Assembly: GCA_016169945.1 (NCBI GenBank)
Contig: JADLSH010000395.1
Coordinates: 6,290,001-6,354,000 of the forward strand
From: Trachythela sp. YZ-2020
Taxonomy: Eukaryota; Cnidaria; Anthozoa; Malacalcyonacea; Clavulariidae
Length of the DNA stretch: 64,000 nucleotides
Direction of reading: 5' to 3'
The notes under the pieces are model-generated. The model searched no databases and was not told where the DNA came from. It saw only the letters and a list, made by a program, of their open reading frames with translations. Positions 11,964 to 23,370 of this stretch are shown here, piece after piece (position 1 is the stretch's first letter; every line of letters starts with the position of its first letter). The position numbers were made by a program, and so were the translations under genes.

Positions 11964-14237
11964 ATGTCCGAAGATTGTGGAACTGCAACGATAACCCAAG
12001 AAGAGGATGACTTATTCCAAGAAAATTCGGCAATGACGGACGACTCTATAACTAGCGAAAGAATACAGGAAATGGAACTTTCAGAGCTGCGAGATTCTGC
12101 AACTGATGACGAAGAAGAACAGGAAAAACTACAAAAATTAAAATTGGAATTAGCTATGTTGAAGAAGGCCAAGAAGGAAAGCACAAAAAAACAAAGAACC
12201 AGAGAAGAATGTGAAGAGTTGATGAAAGAAATATCGAAGATTAAACAAGATGAAACGGTCGAAAGAACATTAACACGAAATCATAATCATGAATATAAAG
12301 GTGAGTGCTCAAAAACGATAGATTCTGAAACTGAACGAATGCGGGAAGAGTTAGCCAATTTGAGAGTGGAAGAAGACGCGATAGAAAAAGAGAAAATTCA
12401 GAAATTGAAAGTTGAATTGGCCGAATTGAAAGAAGCAAAGGAGACCGAAAAAAGAGAAAGAGCCAGACAAGAACGTGAAAAGATGAAAAGAGAAATAGAG
12501 AAGTTGAAGAAAGAAAAAAATGAAACCACAACGAGAGAAAGAAAAGAATATGAGAAGTTGAAAAAAGAAGTGAAAGAATTAAAGGAAGCTGCTACGGGAG
12601 AACGTACAAGGGAAAAGTGTGAAGATTTGAAAAAGATAAAAGCGAAGTTAGAAGAATCTGCAACCAAAGTTCGCACCAAAATAAAAGTTGGCATACTAGA
12701 AACGGAAATACGAGAGGAAGAGGCGAGGAAAAGAGAGATCAACCGTGTACTTCAAATGATGGCAGCTGCACAAGCAGTTGATTTATGTTTTCTCGTTGAT
12801 TGCACTGGAAGTATGTCATCATACATTCAAGGAGTGAAAGAAAAGATTCAGACAATCGTTGAGAAATCCAAGAAAATGCTTCCAGATTTGAATTTCTCTG
12901 TCTCGTTTGTTGGTTATCGTGACCACTGTGACGACGCCGACAGAACAGTCGTCTTGAACTTCACAACGTCAATCTTGGAATTCCAGAGCTTCGTGGGATC
13001 AGTCGAAGCAAAAGGTGGCGGAGATGCTCCTGAAGACGTTTTTGGCGGCATTGAAGAAGTTACCAAACTTTCCTGGGGTAAACAAACACGAATTTTGTTC
13101 CACATCGCAGACAGCCCTTGCCACGGCACGCGTTTCCACGACCCAAGTGTCGGGGATGACTATCCTGCAGGAGACCCACGTGGATTGCAGATTGAAGATT
13201 TATTGTCAAAATTAGAAGAGCTTAAGATTATCTATTGGTTTGCCAAGCTTGGAAACGCAACCGATTTGATGATACAAGTTTTCCAAAGCATTATGAAGAT
13301 CAACCAGATTGATCTAGCTTCCGTGGACGGTCTTGTGGAAGCCGTGGCTGGTTCTATATCTGCTTCAGTGAATATCTACGAACATGAGGTCTTAGAAGAA
13401 GTCGTGAGAGAAGATGTAAAAGGAGAGCTTGTTTCCTACGAATTAGTTTCCGGGCAACCTGACTGGAGCGTGCTAGAAATTAAAAACGTCACGGTTTGGA
13501 AAAACAAGATTCCGTGTGACCTCAATAACCTTCAAAAGCGTTTGGAGGTGCTCTGCGAGGCAAAGCGCTCTATCAAGATTGCTACTGATCCATTTGCGAA
13601 AGGAGCTTCACGAATTGCATACTATGGCATGGATTGCACTGATAGTGAGGAGAAGTGTGATGTCGTGGTTTTGAAGCAGTTTATATACACTGGTGAAAAC
13701 CAGCTCGATTTGTACAAAGAGCAGATGGAAATTCAATCTGCTGCAATAGCTTTGGCCAATAGATTCAACAGCATCAAGCCAGAAGGAACAAGGGATGTCC
13801 AGTTTGCCGACGTGTCGACTGTCACATTCACAGAGGGTGAAGAAAAACACCATTTTTCCATGGAGCGATACATCCCTGGAAAATATGTCAAGTTCAACAA
13901 CAATGCTGGATTCGTGAACGAAGCTGCGTATACAGCCACACTTAACGCGTTCAGTCATTGGACGTACTGGGCTACTCGAAGGTATCTTATGGTTGTTGAT
14001 CTTCAAGGCGTGAAAGAACAAAGCTCTGGTGAGGTGCGATATGTCTTAACTGATCCTGCAATACATTGTGGCTCACTCCGTAGATTCGGTAAGACAAATT
14101 TAGGTCGCGAAGGAATGTATAAATTCTTCCGTACCCACTATTGTAACGGCATTTGTAAGGCTATGGCACTTAAGTTTCATCGTGAGCAACCAAGGAATGG
14201 TTATACTGATTTTGCAGGAGCAACTGTGATCGCATAA
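11964..14237 (+). CDS. Coiled-coil / vWA / alpha-kinase protein (VwkA-like)
   Basis: One uninterrupted 757-residue frame. The ATG at 11964 is the first in frame after a stop at 11892; an unseen upstream exon is possible. Residues about 45-260 are Lys/Glu-rich coiled coil. A von Willebrand A domain starts at about 270 with the metal-ion (MIDAS) motif DCTGSMS and later GGGDAPEDV. An atypical alpha-kinase domain follows (about 530-740): VVLKQF with the catalytic lysine near 571, VVDLQGV, LTDPAIH, TNLGREGM, and the zinc-binding end HYCNGIC near 725-731. vWA-alpha-kinase fusions are known from Dictyostelium VwkA and many invertebrates; they phosphorylate Ser/Thr, and substrates here are unknown. 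The gene is probably cytoplasmic: no signal peptide or membrane segment is seen. A poly(A) signal AATAAA lies at 14354. The absence of introns contrasts with every other gene here. Confidence 0.93.
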   Translation: MSEDCGTATITQEEDDLFQENSAMTDDSITSERIQEMELSELRDSATDDEEEQEKLQKLKLELAMLKKAKKESTKKQRTREECEELMKEISKIKQDETVERTLTRNHNHEYKGECSKTIDSETERMREELANLRVEEDAIEKEKIQKLKVELAELKEAKETEKRERARQEREKMKREIEKLKKEKNETTTRERKEYEKLKKEVKELKEAATGERTREKCEDLKKIKAKLEESATKVRTKIKVGILETEIREEEARKREINRVLQMMAAAQAVDLCFLVDCTGSMSSYIQGVKEKIQTIVEKSKKMLPDLNFSVSFVGYRDHCDDADRTVVLNFTTSILEFQSFVGSVEAKGGGDAPEDVFGGIEEVTKLSWGKQTRILFHIADSPCHGTRFHDPSVGDDYPAGDPRGLQIEDLLSKLEELKIIYWFAKLGNATDLMIQVFQSIMKINQIDLASVDGLVEAVAGSISASVNIYEHEVLEEVVREDVKGELVSYELVSGQPDWSVLEIKNVTVWKNKIPCDLNNLQKRLEVLCEAKRSIKIATDPFAKGASRIAYYGMDCTDSEEKCDVVVLKQFIYTGENQLDLYKEQMEIQSAAIALANRFNSIKPEGTRDVQFADVSTVTFTEGEEKHHFSMERYIPGKYVKFNNNAGFVNEAAYTATLNAFSHWTYWATRRYLMVVDLQGVKEQSSGEVRYVLTDPAIHCGSLRRFGKTNLGREGMYKFFRTHYCNGICKAMALKFHREQPRNGYTDFAGATVIA

Positions 14238-14520
14238 TTGGAACAATTTTGTATCAAAAAACAATTTTGTATCAAAGTTTTTAACTAAATTTTGGTTCAA
14301 TTGATAATAATATAAACGGACCTCCAAAATCTCGTGATTATTTCCAAAGTAGAAATAAATACGTATATTACGAAAGTCAAGAAGCGACTTCCTACTCCTG
14401 GTACGGACTTCAGACTTGAGACTTCAGACTTCTGGCTTCAGACTGTAGAGTTTAAACTTTAGATTTTGAACCAATTTACATTACATTTTGAAGCAATTAA
14501 CAATATCTTGGTTCTATCTG

Positions 14521-14735
14521 GGACCGGTTGTACGAACGCCGTTTAGCTTAAACGGTGGATAAGCCAAAATTAAATAACACTTTCACACATTTTGTGAATG
14601 ACTGAACTTAAATCTTATGCACTTAATATGTAGTTGAACAATTTTGGCTTCGTTGTTCGATGAACTATGTGTGGACTTGATCGGTATTTTCGATTTATCC
14701 ACCGGATAGGCTAAACGGGCTTCGTACAACCGGCT
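14521..14735. mobile_element. MITE, about 215 bp (GACCGGTTGTACGAA family)
   Basis: Inverted ends: GGACCGGTTGTACGAACGCC...CGGTGGATAA on the left, TTATCCACCGGATAGGC...TTCGTACAACCGGC on the right. A half copy of the same family occurs at 61041-61165. Confidence 0.75.
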
Positions 14736-15143
14736 CGAAGACAAACAATTTTTACTAAACAAAAAATCGGAAATAGTTCTAGTTCAACATTTAAACACAA
14801 AAACAGATTTCGAATAAAAAACCTACAGAAACAAAGGAATACATGGAATGTTTGAACGTCCACACGCCCACGTTTCGACCATTACTATAAATACAGACTG
14901 CCCCCTGATTTGATTTTCGATATTCCTCTCCGCCTTGATGATCGCACATTGCGTGAAACAGACTGTAGCGGTACCTTGAGGTACGCGAAAAACTATATAT
15001 TTGCTCTTTCTATATGATATCGAGCACTCTTTGGCATTTCGTGAACCAAAACACGCTCATATATATTATTGTGTAATACTAGATGTGATGGTAATGTAAA
15101 CGTTAGTTAATAGTCTAGCAAGTTTGTAAGCTTGGTATATACT

Positions 15144-15252
15144 GTATTGAGTAAAAGTAGTTCTCAAGCTTTATTACTCAGAAAATACTTCTGAGTCCCC
15201 GAGCGGAGATCGAAAATAAGAGGTCGCGGTCGAGAACAACTTTTACTCATAA
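15144..15252. mobile_element. Small palindromic element, about 110 bp
   Basis: Inverted ends TATTGAGTAAAAGTAGTTCTC and GAGAACAACTTTTACTCATAAT enclose a GC-richer centre. No flanking duplication could be settled. Confidence 0.6.
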
Positions 15253-17702
15253 TACAATAACTCAAGTTTTTTGAACGTATAATTGAGAGTGCTCAATATT
15301 TAAAAATAGAGTAAACTTTGGCTATTATCTGAATTATGATTGCCTTTACGGCATGAAACTCCGAGTAGCAATACAAACATTTTAAGTATTTATATATACT
15401 ATAAATATGTTCTTGTATTCCTTATATATATATTGTATTCACTTTTAATGTAATTTCTCGACCACCATGAAAAGATGGCTATTTTGCTCTATAAAGGTGT
15501 TATCGAGTTTATAAAGTTTAATTCTAAAATTCATTAATTATTCATAGCAAAATACAAAGGAAACTCATGACCCGTAGCGGATCTATATATTTGATATAGA
15601 CTTGCTCAAATTTTCTTCTCCTTTTTTTTTTACAGCGAACATCAATCTTCAAAATTCCAACGCCAGTGAGCGCGTACAAACGAGTCATTTTAGAAGTATA
15701 TACACCTTTCTTTGATTTTTTTTTTATCTAAAACACTCGGCTGCTCCTCTGATGTTTTAAATTAATAATCTGAACCTCTTTTCTTTGTATATATATTACA
15801 TAAAGTTTAAATAAATAAAATATATATAAACACGTACTAATTTCAACTTACTGTGATTTGGCATCTATTTTAGAAACTGCGGGTAATGGTCTCATAAACG
15901 CATAATTATTATGATTAACATCCGAAGACAAAGTATATTCTTTGTAACTTTAATTGTTCACGAACCCAAATTATTTATATATACTCAAACTGATATTCAT
16001 TATTCATTTCTTACATTTTATATATGTTATCATTGCTCATTGTTCATTATTCCGCGTCCATCCCGAAAGCTGAAAAGCACAATTTACCAGAGCGTCTGTG
16101 AACCGAGAAGTGTGTTGATAAACGAGGCGGTAGCAAAGTTTTTTAACGTACTTTGAAATTACGTTAATTGAAGTCTTTATAATAAATGGAGCCATCTATT
16201 TGGGAAGACACAGAGTTGCCTGCATGCGGTATTATATAATAATTATATATACAAGACAGTCAAGATAATGTATTATTATATACATTCAAACTATATTCTC
16301 GTTCCTGAATGGTGAACTTAACAATCTCCGCTAATTCTAAATATCTGGTAGCTGTCGCGTTATTTCAGCTGCGGACGAAATCAACGGTCGGCAGCTTGCA
16401 TAAAAACCCGCAAAATTTAAAGCAAAAACATAGGAGGTCCATAGGAGGTCCAATAATTGTTTAAAATTCAACAAAAATCATTATATTACCGTGAAATGTT
16501 TCTAACAACTGTCTTTGTAACAACAAGTGTTCAATTATATAGGAGCATGCAAAGCTCGCGCCATGAGAAAGCACTAAATTACAAAAATGTAAAGATTGTT
16601 AATTATGCTTTCTCGTACCTTTCCTGTTTTTGTATAGGTAATTTCAACTTTCAACCCCCTCCCCCCACGATTGTTGAAAGCACACCCAAGTTTAACTTTG
16701 CTTTCTTTAGTTCGACCAATCAGATTCGTTTGAGCAACTGTAAGGTTCATCCTGCAACGTCCCACAAAATTTCTCGGCAAATTAGGAAAGGTTTTGTACA
16801 TTTTTCGACTTTTGTATTTGTTGTTTTAAATAGTCATATTACAATAATGTTGTCGGGGATCAAAGTTTTCTTTGATCGAAGTTTTGTCGTTCTGTCATTA
16901 AATTTCGGTTGTGAAATTAGTATTTATGTGAATATGGGCAAAACTAGACTTTTCTCCATTCATGTCATGTACGTCTGCAATACCCCTCGTTCCAGGTCTA
17001 TATAATTATAATTGATAAATATTATACCTCACAATAAGCTTGTCCAATAATATCGTCAGGTTTGTACCATATGACCATGACCACCCTTGTAGAGTGGGCC
17101 TTTAATTTGTACCTCGGCCTTTCTTAGAGAGCTACTCCGCCCCTGAACAATGATATTGATCATCTTCATTCAAACATTAAAGAACATCCCTCACGTGGGG
17201 AAACAGACCATTTATTTGTTATAAAATATTGTATATTTACATGACTGATGTCAAGAAGCGTGTTCAGGGCACTGAAAAATTAAAGAATTTGGGAATATTG
17301 TTCAGGGTAAAACCCACTTATTTTGCATGGGTGTTATAATTTGTATGTAATATCCCATTATGTATATTGGCCTAGTCTCACTCGTAGCCGGTAGTTGTTT
17401 AGCCTTTGGGCAAGAACCAGCCAATATTGGCCAGACTGGTATTGGTTTGAGTGATTTGTATTTTGTATGAGGGGGGCATAACCGAAATTAAAAGGGACCA
17501 AACAAGAAGGTGGCAAATTGAAGGTGTGCGAACCTGGAGGGGGGATCTGGGTGTTCTCTCCCAGAAAATTTTCATATTCTTCGGTCTCTGTGGCTTGAAT
17601 TCCTGCTTTTTCAGAAACAAAGTTTTGATATCCCATCTAATTGGACTGATCTTTGGGGGGGGGGGGGGTGAGGTGGAAACATGTGGGCTGGGAAGGGCCT
17701 TG

Positions 17703-17911
17703 GCCACAGTATAGAGATGACCAGTAGGGCCACTCATTTGAAATTTTGTGTGGCCGCTCATTACGCATTGGCAGCCAGTCAATTGCTTTTTCTGGCCAAT
17801 AAGCAAGCTGGACTAACTTTCCTGGCCAGTAAACTGCATATTTTTGCATAAAAAGCCGGCTACATGCTGCATCGCCGAGTGGCCCTACTGGTCGTCTCTG
17901 TACTGTGCCTT
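17703..17911. mobile_element. MITE copy 1 (GATGACCAGTAGGGCCACTC family)
   Basis: The left end GGCCACAGTATAGAGATGACC and the right end mirror each other, with the inner parts GACCAGTAGGGCCACTC and GAGTGGCCCTACTGGTC. The interior words CAGTCAATTGC and CTGGCCAATAA recur in the next copy. Copies 1 and 2 are adjacent, head to tail. Confidence 0.75.
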
Positions 17912-18150
17912 GGCCATAGAATAGGAAATGACTAGAAGGGCCACTTGAGGCCGAACCTTTGAAGTTTTTGACGCTGCGCATGTCGCATTACGCATTACCA
18001 TTATTCTAGCCAGTCAATTGCATTTTCTGACCAATAAACACGCTGAACTGGCTGGTCCGCCATTATTCTGGCCAGATAACTGCATAAAAATAGGGTGTCA
18101 CGTTGCACTGCTGAGTGGCCTTTCTGGTCATTTCCTATTCTGTGCCTTGG
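17912..18150. mobile_element. MITE copy 2 of the same family
   Basis: Inverted ends AATAGGAAATGACTAGAAGG and GGTCATTTCCTATT. The interior CAGTCAATTGCATTTTCTG and GGCCAGATAACTGCATAAAA align with copy 1. A partial right end of the same family lies at about 59707-59760. Confidence 0.7.
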
Positions 18151-18585
18151 CTCCGGAATTAGTACCCTCGCACGGCGCTTCGCGCCGGCTCGGGGATTAT
18201 TGAGCTGCGTAGTTGGAGAAGTAAACATTAATAGACTAAGGCTAAGCAATGGCCATGATTAAAAGTCGTAATATAACGTAAAGTTTGTTCTGCAGGGCCC
18301 CTCTCGATACCAGCTTAGTGGCTGAAAGAGCTACCTGCTAAAATAAAGTTATCACAATCACAACAAACGATATGTCGAAGGCGCCATGTCGGCATAATTT
18401 TGTCCCATCGAGACAAGATATTAGATGAGATAAAAACAGTCATATGAACACAGAAATATTCTAATCTCACTTGTGAGCTTCCCGTGAAACCGGACTCATA
18501 CTGATATGAACAGCTAGGCCTTTAAAACTTAAGGAGACTTTGCGAAGGAGAGAGAATTTCGCCTATAACTGTATAAAGTACAATT

Positions 18586-18888
18586 TATATGATTTTGGTT
18601 AATTCAACCACAACATTAAATTCTAGCCAGGTACTAGCCTCCTCCGCAGGCATCTCTTGGATCCCCGGGGTAGGTTTCAACCATTTAAATCAATACATTT
18701 TGGGAAGCACGGTCGGCGCGGTTGAGGGCAGGGATTCCTATATGATTTTGGTTAATTCAACCACAACATTAAATTCTAGCCAGGTACCTGAATATATTAG
18801 TTAAAAATTTGATTTATTCAACCATTTAAATCAATACATTTTGGGAAGCACGGCCGATGCGGTTGAGGGCAGGGATTCACTTAGGTTA
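18586..18888. repeat. Tandem duplication of about 150 bp
   Basis: The block beginning TATATGATTTTGGTTAATTC is repeated at 18738, and the block beginning ATTTTGGGAAGCACGG recurs after it. The first copy carries a foreign insert (CTCCTCCGCAGGCATC...) that is also found as a palindrome at 60058-60129 and in part near 28560. Confidence 0.75.
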
Positions 18889-19392
18889 AGTATTTCCCTG
18901 TTCTTGAAAAACTCGTGCAAGTAGAGTCTACTTGGCTGTGTGCTTCAAGGGTTTTTCCTGCATGGTAACTCTTAGTCTTGGCCTTCGGCATAACTTCCGT
19001 TCACCTCAGAGTGGTAAACACATTACATTAAACTAAATTAATTAAAATTTTATTCAACCATTAAATCAACCCAAATCCTGATTGAGATGTCAATTCAACG
19101 ATAAATGAAACAGTAACCAATAATTTTAATCAAGGATATCAACTGAACGCATATGGTGCCATTTCTTTTTGTTTCTTAAAGCATGAAATTTTAACCAAAG
19201 TGCTTTTATGATAAGTAATTAAGTGTATCTTGAATATTACCTCACATCCTCTTACAACCGTCCTTACTCATGATCAATGACAATGCAATATAACAAAAAA
19301 ACTGTGCCTTTGGGGATGTAAACTTCATATACTTTTCCTGCATCGCCTACATTATGTTACTGCGGAGTCAAAGAAATTTCCTGTCCTGGATT

Positions 19393-19399
19393 GTATAAA
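19393..19399 (+). promoter_or_regulatory. TATA box of the NucB-like gene
   Basis: TATAAAA lies 82 bp upstream of a good donor (AAG/GTACGTAG at 19481). Transcription would start near 19425, giving an untranslated first exon of about 57 nt spliced to the acceptor at 19755 (TTTTGTAG). The position is consistent with a standard metazoan core promoter; this is inferred from sequence only. Confidence 0.55.
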
Positions 19400-19782
19400 A
19401 GGCTTCAGGAACCTCATGTTTTGTCAGAGTTTACCACAAGCTTAAGCAAGGATATTACTTTGTTGTATTTCATTTTTTAAGGTACGTAGTTTTTTATTAT
19501 TGCCTGAGTTCAATTTCAATGTAAATTCACTCAAAATACTATCAGCATATCTGCATGTATAAAGTGGACTTTTTGCTATTGATGGGCTTCAGAAAGTGTC
19601 AGGCGGCAGCAGATGGTGGTCAACTTAAATAAATATTGGTACTGACAGGAGCAGGAAAATTGTTCTTCATCTCTCAATTCTATATATTGTTCACTTTCAT
19701 AATTTTGGCTGTGAAATGCTACAATTTCTAAATACATGATTTTTCTATTTTGTAGAATTCTGAAGCTGAATATTTTAGCACA

Positions 19783-22520
19783 ATGAAGTCATTCATTCTA
19801 TTGATTGGTTTATTGGCACTTATTCCGTTTTTAACTGCAACTTTTACGGATGGTGGGTACCAATATTAATTACGGGCAACTTGAACTTGGCTAATCTAGG
19901 ATAGCTCTATCAGTTCTAAACTGTTCTCTCTAGACGTCCAATAAGGACGTCTAGAGAGAACATCTCTTAACTGACCCGCCTAGTTTCACTGCAGGAGAAA
20001 ATCTAAACTAAACTAACTGTATTTATGCTATATAGTTTTCTAAGTTCTATTTAAACTGTTCTCCCTAGAGGTCCACGCAGTTAGGACCGTCCCGTATTTT
20101 TGCATTGTCATTAATTACATGAGGAAACCTAAACTACACCAACTCAGATATTTTCATACGGATAGTTCTATCAGCTCTAAACTGTTCTCCCGGTCTTGCT
20201 CCAAGTCTTCCTCTTAAATGTTTCTCGGCTAGAAAAATATGGGTTTCTCTGCCTTTTCTTTCGGTTTGCGCCCGGTTCTTCCATGCATTATTACTCGCAA
20301 ATATAGTAAACCCGTTTCTCGAAATATTTTAGAGGCAGACATCGGAGCAAGTCTATAGGGTAATCCCGGAACCCCCCATTATTACTACAGGGGGAAAGCT
20401 AATTGTTGTGTTTTGTTGAAGTCAAACGCTGGAGTCGCGCACTTCCTCGCATGTGATCGTCCTGATGTGATTATGGTGAAATTATATCATGCTACCAACA
20501 TCAGATAATGTATGTTTATGACTTATGTTTAGATTCGTCTGACGAGATAGAATACAAAGAGTAATTATCTCGTGAACGACGAGCACCGTGTCGACCGTCA
20601 CATTCCCGTGTTCTCGCATGCCAGTTGTCTGTGACAACATGAAGACCGCCATTAGATTGGGCAAACCGTCAACTTTAAATCGCATCACAGATAAAAAAGA
20701 AATACAAGGGAACAGAGCTCGCTCTGGCTGCCCAAAATTACCAAAGATACCAGGCCATAATTGTGACGAACATCCGTTTGCTTCAAGTAGACAAGGTAAG
20801 ATTATTCTACCTCGGTTTGTAAGTTTGATTGCCCAAACATTTTAATACGAAAATTTGTGGAACTAATGGCAATAGGCCAAGGACAAATCGATTGTATTTC
20901 TGTTCAAGTTGGATGAAAGTTGGAGGAGAAATGTACAAAAGTTTGTCTTGCTTTTCTGGACTGAAAAGGACAATGAGTAATTATACAGGGTGCATAAAAA
21001 AAGGTATAATCCAACTTGGCATACTATCGCGCGCATAATATTTCATTTATAGAAAATAGAGATCAGGCTTTTAGCTGTCAAATTACGCCTGTTTTGTATA
21101 AATGCGATCAATAATGGCCCAATAATATCCAATGAAAAAAGATTGATCGAAATCACATTCCCTTCGATTTTTCGACCATGCATTTGCCCAAATGATGGTT
21201 GCCTATTTGTGAAACGTTCAGCATTGCCAGTTCAGTCTGCAAATTTCTTGTTTCGTAAAATGTATCAACGACCAAATTTCGTTGTTAAATAGCGATTTGA
21301 GCCTTCTTTAAACTTACGAAGACTTGATAAATAGCCCATGGGTTACAGGCAGACAATAGTTTTGTAGTCAATTCCCATTGGTGGAAAAATCGTATCATAT
21401 TTTTGGCCATTGTTGATCGCAACATAGTCCCTATAACACAGTGTCTGGAAACGCATCTAAAGCTTTTGTTCTATGTTTTTGTTCATGTTTGTGCACCTTC
21501 GCGCTCAGTAAACACATTGTTCTTTCAGCATAATGAAGGAAGCAGCCAATAAACTCCGTGCAGCTGAATATTAACATTTGGAAAACAATGAAAACGTGCA
21601 CTCTCAGTACACCCTCAACATTAACCCACGGACATGGCTATAAACTTTCAAGTTTGCCGCGTTTCCAGACACTGTATTATAGGGACTATGATCGCAATGA
21701 TAGATTAATCTTTGCTGGTATGGAAAAAGTAAATCTATAAACTAAATAATAAACGCACGACAACATGCTAAATTTGGATTACCTTTTTTTATACACCATG
21801 TAGTGAATTGATCATTTATGCATGAATACTTCACTTGACGTCGCTGGCAGAGGTGTGTAGTGTCTAAATGCCTTACAACCTCGTTTTCAGGCTCCTCCCT
21901 CTTGTAGAGGATTCACAAAGTCCCACGTGTTAGAATGTAATATGATACTTTTCCTCATCCCCTTGACAATACATTTTTGAAGAGACACGTGACCAGCCGC
22001 AACCTCATTTACTGTTCTGAATAATTCAAAACACTGTTCCAGAACTGAGTGCACATACTGCTCTGGAACATCACCTGACTAAAATGGAGTGTACCGCTGG
22101 TTCTGGAACATCAAACACACCTGATTGCAGGTTAAATTCATTAAACGTCACAAATCACGCGGTTACCTGTTCTGTTCTGGCTGCCCCGACTCGAAAATCG
22201 GGGTGACCGTGTTCCATTCCATTCCATTAGTGTTCTTAGAATTCGGAGTACTCCGAACAGTAAATGGAGCAGCCTGGGAACGAGGTTAAGTGCCCTTGCC
22301 CCTTAGCTTTTGTTTTTGTTTACTGGTGGGTTTCAGTAAGTGTAGATGATGACATTTATAGGGCAGGGACATATTGAAGCTTATATTATCCTTATTTTTC
22401 TTGGGTGGAACAGGTACTATTATAAGGAATGTCCCAATACGTGAAAACAGTATACAGGGTGGTTTTTATAGGAAATACAGCCTTGGAGATGGTGATTGTT
22501 ACAATGTGAAATTTGGTTGA
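19783..22520 (+). CDS. Secreted NucA/NucB-type deoxyribonuclease-like protein
   Basis: Three coding exons: 19783-19856, 20584-20795 and 22414-22520. Phases close to give 130 residues and a TGA stop. Exon 1 encodes a signal peptide (MKSFILLIGLLALIPFLTA). The mature part follows the NucA/NucB family order: TFPCSRMPVVCDNM, GKPSTLNR, then the hallmark CDEHPFASS (residues 85-93; usual form CDEYPFAST) and RENSIQGGFYRKY...GDGDC at the C-terminus. The family comprises secreted, divalent-metal-dependent DNases of bacteria and fungi, with relatives in some animals. Two positions usually occupied by cysteine in the family as I remember it (after CDNM, and before VP) are Lys45 and Asn101, leaving five cysteines. 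The exon 1 donor is GG/GTACC; the stronger-looking ATG/GTGGGT would break the phase. Intron 2 hosts a MITE with another nested in it. Confidence 0.8.
19901..20195. repeat. Tandem repeat with internal hairpin in NucB-like intron 1
   Basis: Three diverged units of about 130 bp each contain [GA]TTCTATCAG[TC]TCTAAACTGTTCTC or a relative of it (near 19905, 20040 and 20162). The first holds a perfect hairpin at 19923-19961 (GTTCTCTCTAGACGTCC with its complement, 5-base loop). Confidence 0.65.
20839..20985. repeat. Dispersed repeat, about 145 bp
   Basis: Aligns along its length with 34639-34778: TTTTAATACGAAAATTTGTGG, then GAGAAATGTACAAAAGTTTGTCTT, then AATGAGTAATTA. It is in the same orientation in both places and has no terminal inverted repeats of its own. 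Confidence 0.65.
20987..21802. mobile_element. Non-autonomous DNA transposon, interrupted
   Basis: Terminal inverted repeats of about 65 bp, imperfect: ACAGGGTGCATAAAA...GGTATAATCCAA on the left, TTGGATTACC...TATACACCATGT on the right. The interior is noncoding. It is interrupted by a second element at 21423-21690. It lies in intron 2 of the NucB-like gene. A one-ended relative is at 11381-11760. Confidence 0.75.
21423..21690. mobile_element. Nested MITE, 268 bp, with ATCGCAA duplication
   Basis: Inverted ends CATAGTCCCTATAACACAGT and ACTGTATTATAGGGACTATG extend inward through GTCTGGAAACGC. Flanking direct repeats ATCGCAA occur at 21416-21422 and 21691-21697. The 7-8 bp duplication suggests a hAT-type element. 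The 60-codon open frame inside is not a gene. Confidence 0.8.
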
Positions 22521-23370
22521 TAAATATTCTTTTAGGCCTACTCTGAAATGGTATTTCGCTTTTAATCCCCTTTATAATCGCTTGACATGCCTTGAATCAC
22601 ATTAACCTGCTCTAATTAGCAACAAAACTATGGGAGTACGGCTGAGTTTCCTTTAAATCGCATATTACTCTCTTCCTTTGAATTGATTGCCTTCTCTCGC
22701 AAAGATTAATTACTGCCTTAATTTATATACATGTGTATTGTACTATTGTTCCCAAATCAACTTAACTCGATCGTCTATGACTATGCCCTATGGTCTATGT
22801 CCATTAGCTTACGGCGATTTAAGGCGCCTTACCATCCCAGAGTAGGCCAATCTCAAATACGGTTGGACTATATTTCCTTACGAACTTAGCATGTTAACAG
22901 ATTTTATCTCAGAGGTTTTTGCCATATTTTTAAATTTTAAACTTAGTATATATTTTGTGCTAGATTTAGTAGAATTTTTTATTGTGGAGTAACGAAATAA
23001 ACACAGCTTTTATAAGTGAAAGGAATATACGATTTCGTGCTATGTTTTCACATTTGGAAGACGAAAACGTTTCTGAATTGTTGGGAAACAATTTTGCCTC
23101 CTGGAACACAAATTATATTTATAAATCATTCGTGGAACATCGAAGTTCAATGTTTCCGCAACAAACTTGGCATGTTTCAAACATAGGCCTATATTCATTA
23201 CCGATAAATATAGGAAATTCAACCGAACTCTGTTTGTCAATAGAGAACATCCGTCGTAAAAATAGGTCATTGAATTACGGTGGAACTAGGTCATTGAGAT
23301 AGGTCATTGAAATAGGTCATTGAATCACGGCTGACCATGGAACAGAGATAAATCATGATGTGTTCCTCCT
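22521..23370. other. Gene-free stretch
   Basis: 3' flank of the NucB-like gene. The open frame at 22982-23302 has no recognisable family and no start or splice support. Near 23283-23330 a short run repeats the phrase TAGGTCATTGA several times. Confidence 0.45.

Larger units (their letters stand above)
14360..17702. other. Gene-free stretch
   Basis: AT-rich, with two palindromic elements (14521-14735 and 15144-15252). An open frame at 16457-17005 (182 codons, no ATG at its start) has random composition and no family resemblance, so I do not call it a gene. Confidence 0.45.

Noticed and set aside
12241..12742. Ser/Phe-rich minus-strand frames opposite the kinase gene
   Set aside because: Antisense shadows of the Lys/Glu-rich coiled coil.
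16457..17005. 182-codon plus-strand frame
   Set aside because: No ATG at the start, random composition, no recognisable domain, no splice signals pointing to it.
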